Assembly: GCF_900163835.1 (NCBI RefSeq)
Contig: NZ_FUKR01000056.1
Location: 33,774 to 97,773 of the forward strand
Direction: 5' to 3'
Source: Mycetocola reblochoni REB411
GTDB lineage: Bacteria > Actinomycetota > Actinomycetes > Actinomycetales > Microbacteriaceae
Length of the DNA stretch: 64,000 nt
Shown: positions 63,992 through 64,000 of the stretch, one piece after another
How positions within the stretch are numbered: position 1 is the stretch's first letter
Layout of the letters: the number at the start of each line of letters is the position of its first letter
Position numbers and translations under genes: made by a program
The notes under the pieces: generated by a model
Told to the model about the DNA's origin: nothing
Database searches by the model: none
What the model saw: the letters and a program-made list of their open reading frames with translations, nothing else

Positions 63992-64000
63992 GACGGGTCC

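Overview
The window is high-GC DNA (roughly 70% by eye) from an actinomycete. The order tRNA-Trp, secE, nusG, rplK, rplA, a leaderless-start habit, -10 boxes such as TAGGCT, an L10-type leader before rplJ, a small SRP RNA and an LAxTG-type cell-wall sorting signal all fit Actinomycetota. Micrococcales, probably Microbacteriaceae, is my best guess, but this is not proven from the sequence.

Layout. 1-3.5 kb: end of a Fes-like esterase, tRNA-Trp, secE, nusG, rplK, rplA, closed by a strong hairpin. 3.6-36.2 kb: about 33 kb of accessory and metabolic genes separating rplKA from rplJL. In order these are a phosphodiesterase, an MDR oxidoreductase, a tandem-domain protein, an Lrp regulator with a peptide ABC transporter, a YqaJ-type nuclease, a ROK regulator divergent from a four-gene sugar isomerase/dehydrogenase operon, a candidate small RNA, a MarR/DHA2 efflux pair with two operators, an amidase/RidA/amino-acid ABC cluster controlled by a FadR-type GntR, an APC permease, a MacB-like exporter divergent from its two-component system, and a glutamate-decarboxylase/antiporter acid-resistance pair. 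36.3-37.6 kb: L10 leader with attenuator, rplJ, rplL. 37.8-43.3 kb: a small membrane protein that shares the two-component promoter element, and a LacI-controlled sugar ABC transporter. 43.3-48.4 kb: an ethanolamine-type permease, an APH-fold kinase, a class-III PLP enzyme and a GntR, together resembling a microcompartment-free ethanolamine pathway, with a 14-unit GGTGC repeat before the permease. 48.4-64 kb: ABC exporter, DUF305 and DUF3105 proteins, cbs and metB (transsulfuration), OmpA-domain lipoprotein, Bcr/CflA-type MFS pump, PH-like membrane protein, FMN reductase, tRNA-Ser, NmrA-like protein, SRP RNA, and a large LAxTG-anchored beta-propeller protein.

Three cross-cutting patterns stand out. 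First, three promoters (30.6 kb minus, 30.7 kb plus, 38.35 kb minus) share CATAG boxes in 11-bp phase placed exactly 10 bp upstream of the -10, which suggests a local regulon of the response regulator. Second, five convergent gene pairs end inside one shared hairpin whose stem contains both stop codons. Third, many operons use 4-base ATGA or GTGA overlaps. No transposase, integrase, CRISPR array or prophage module was seen.
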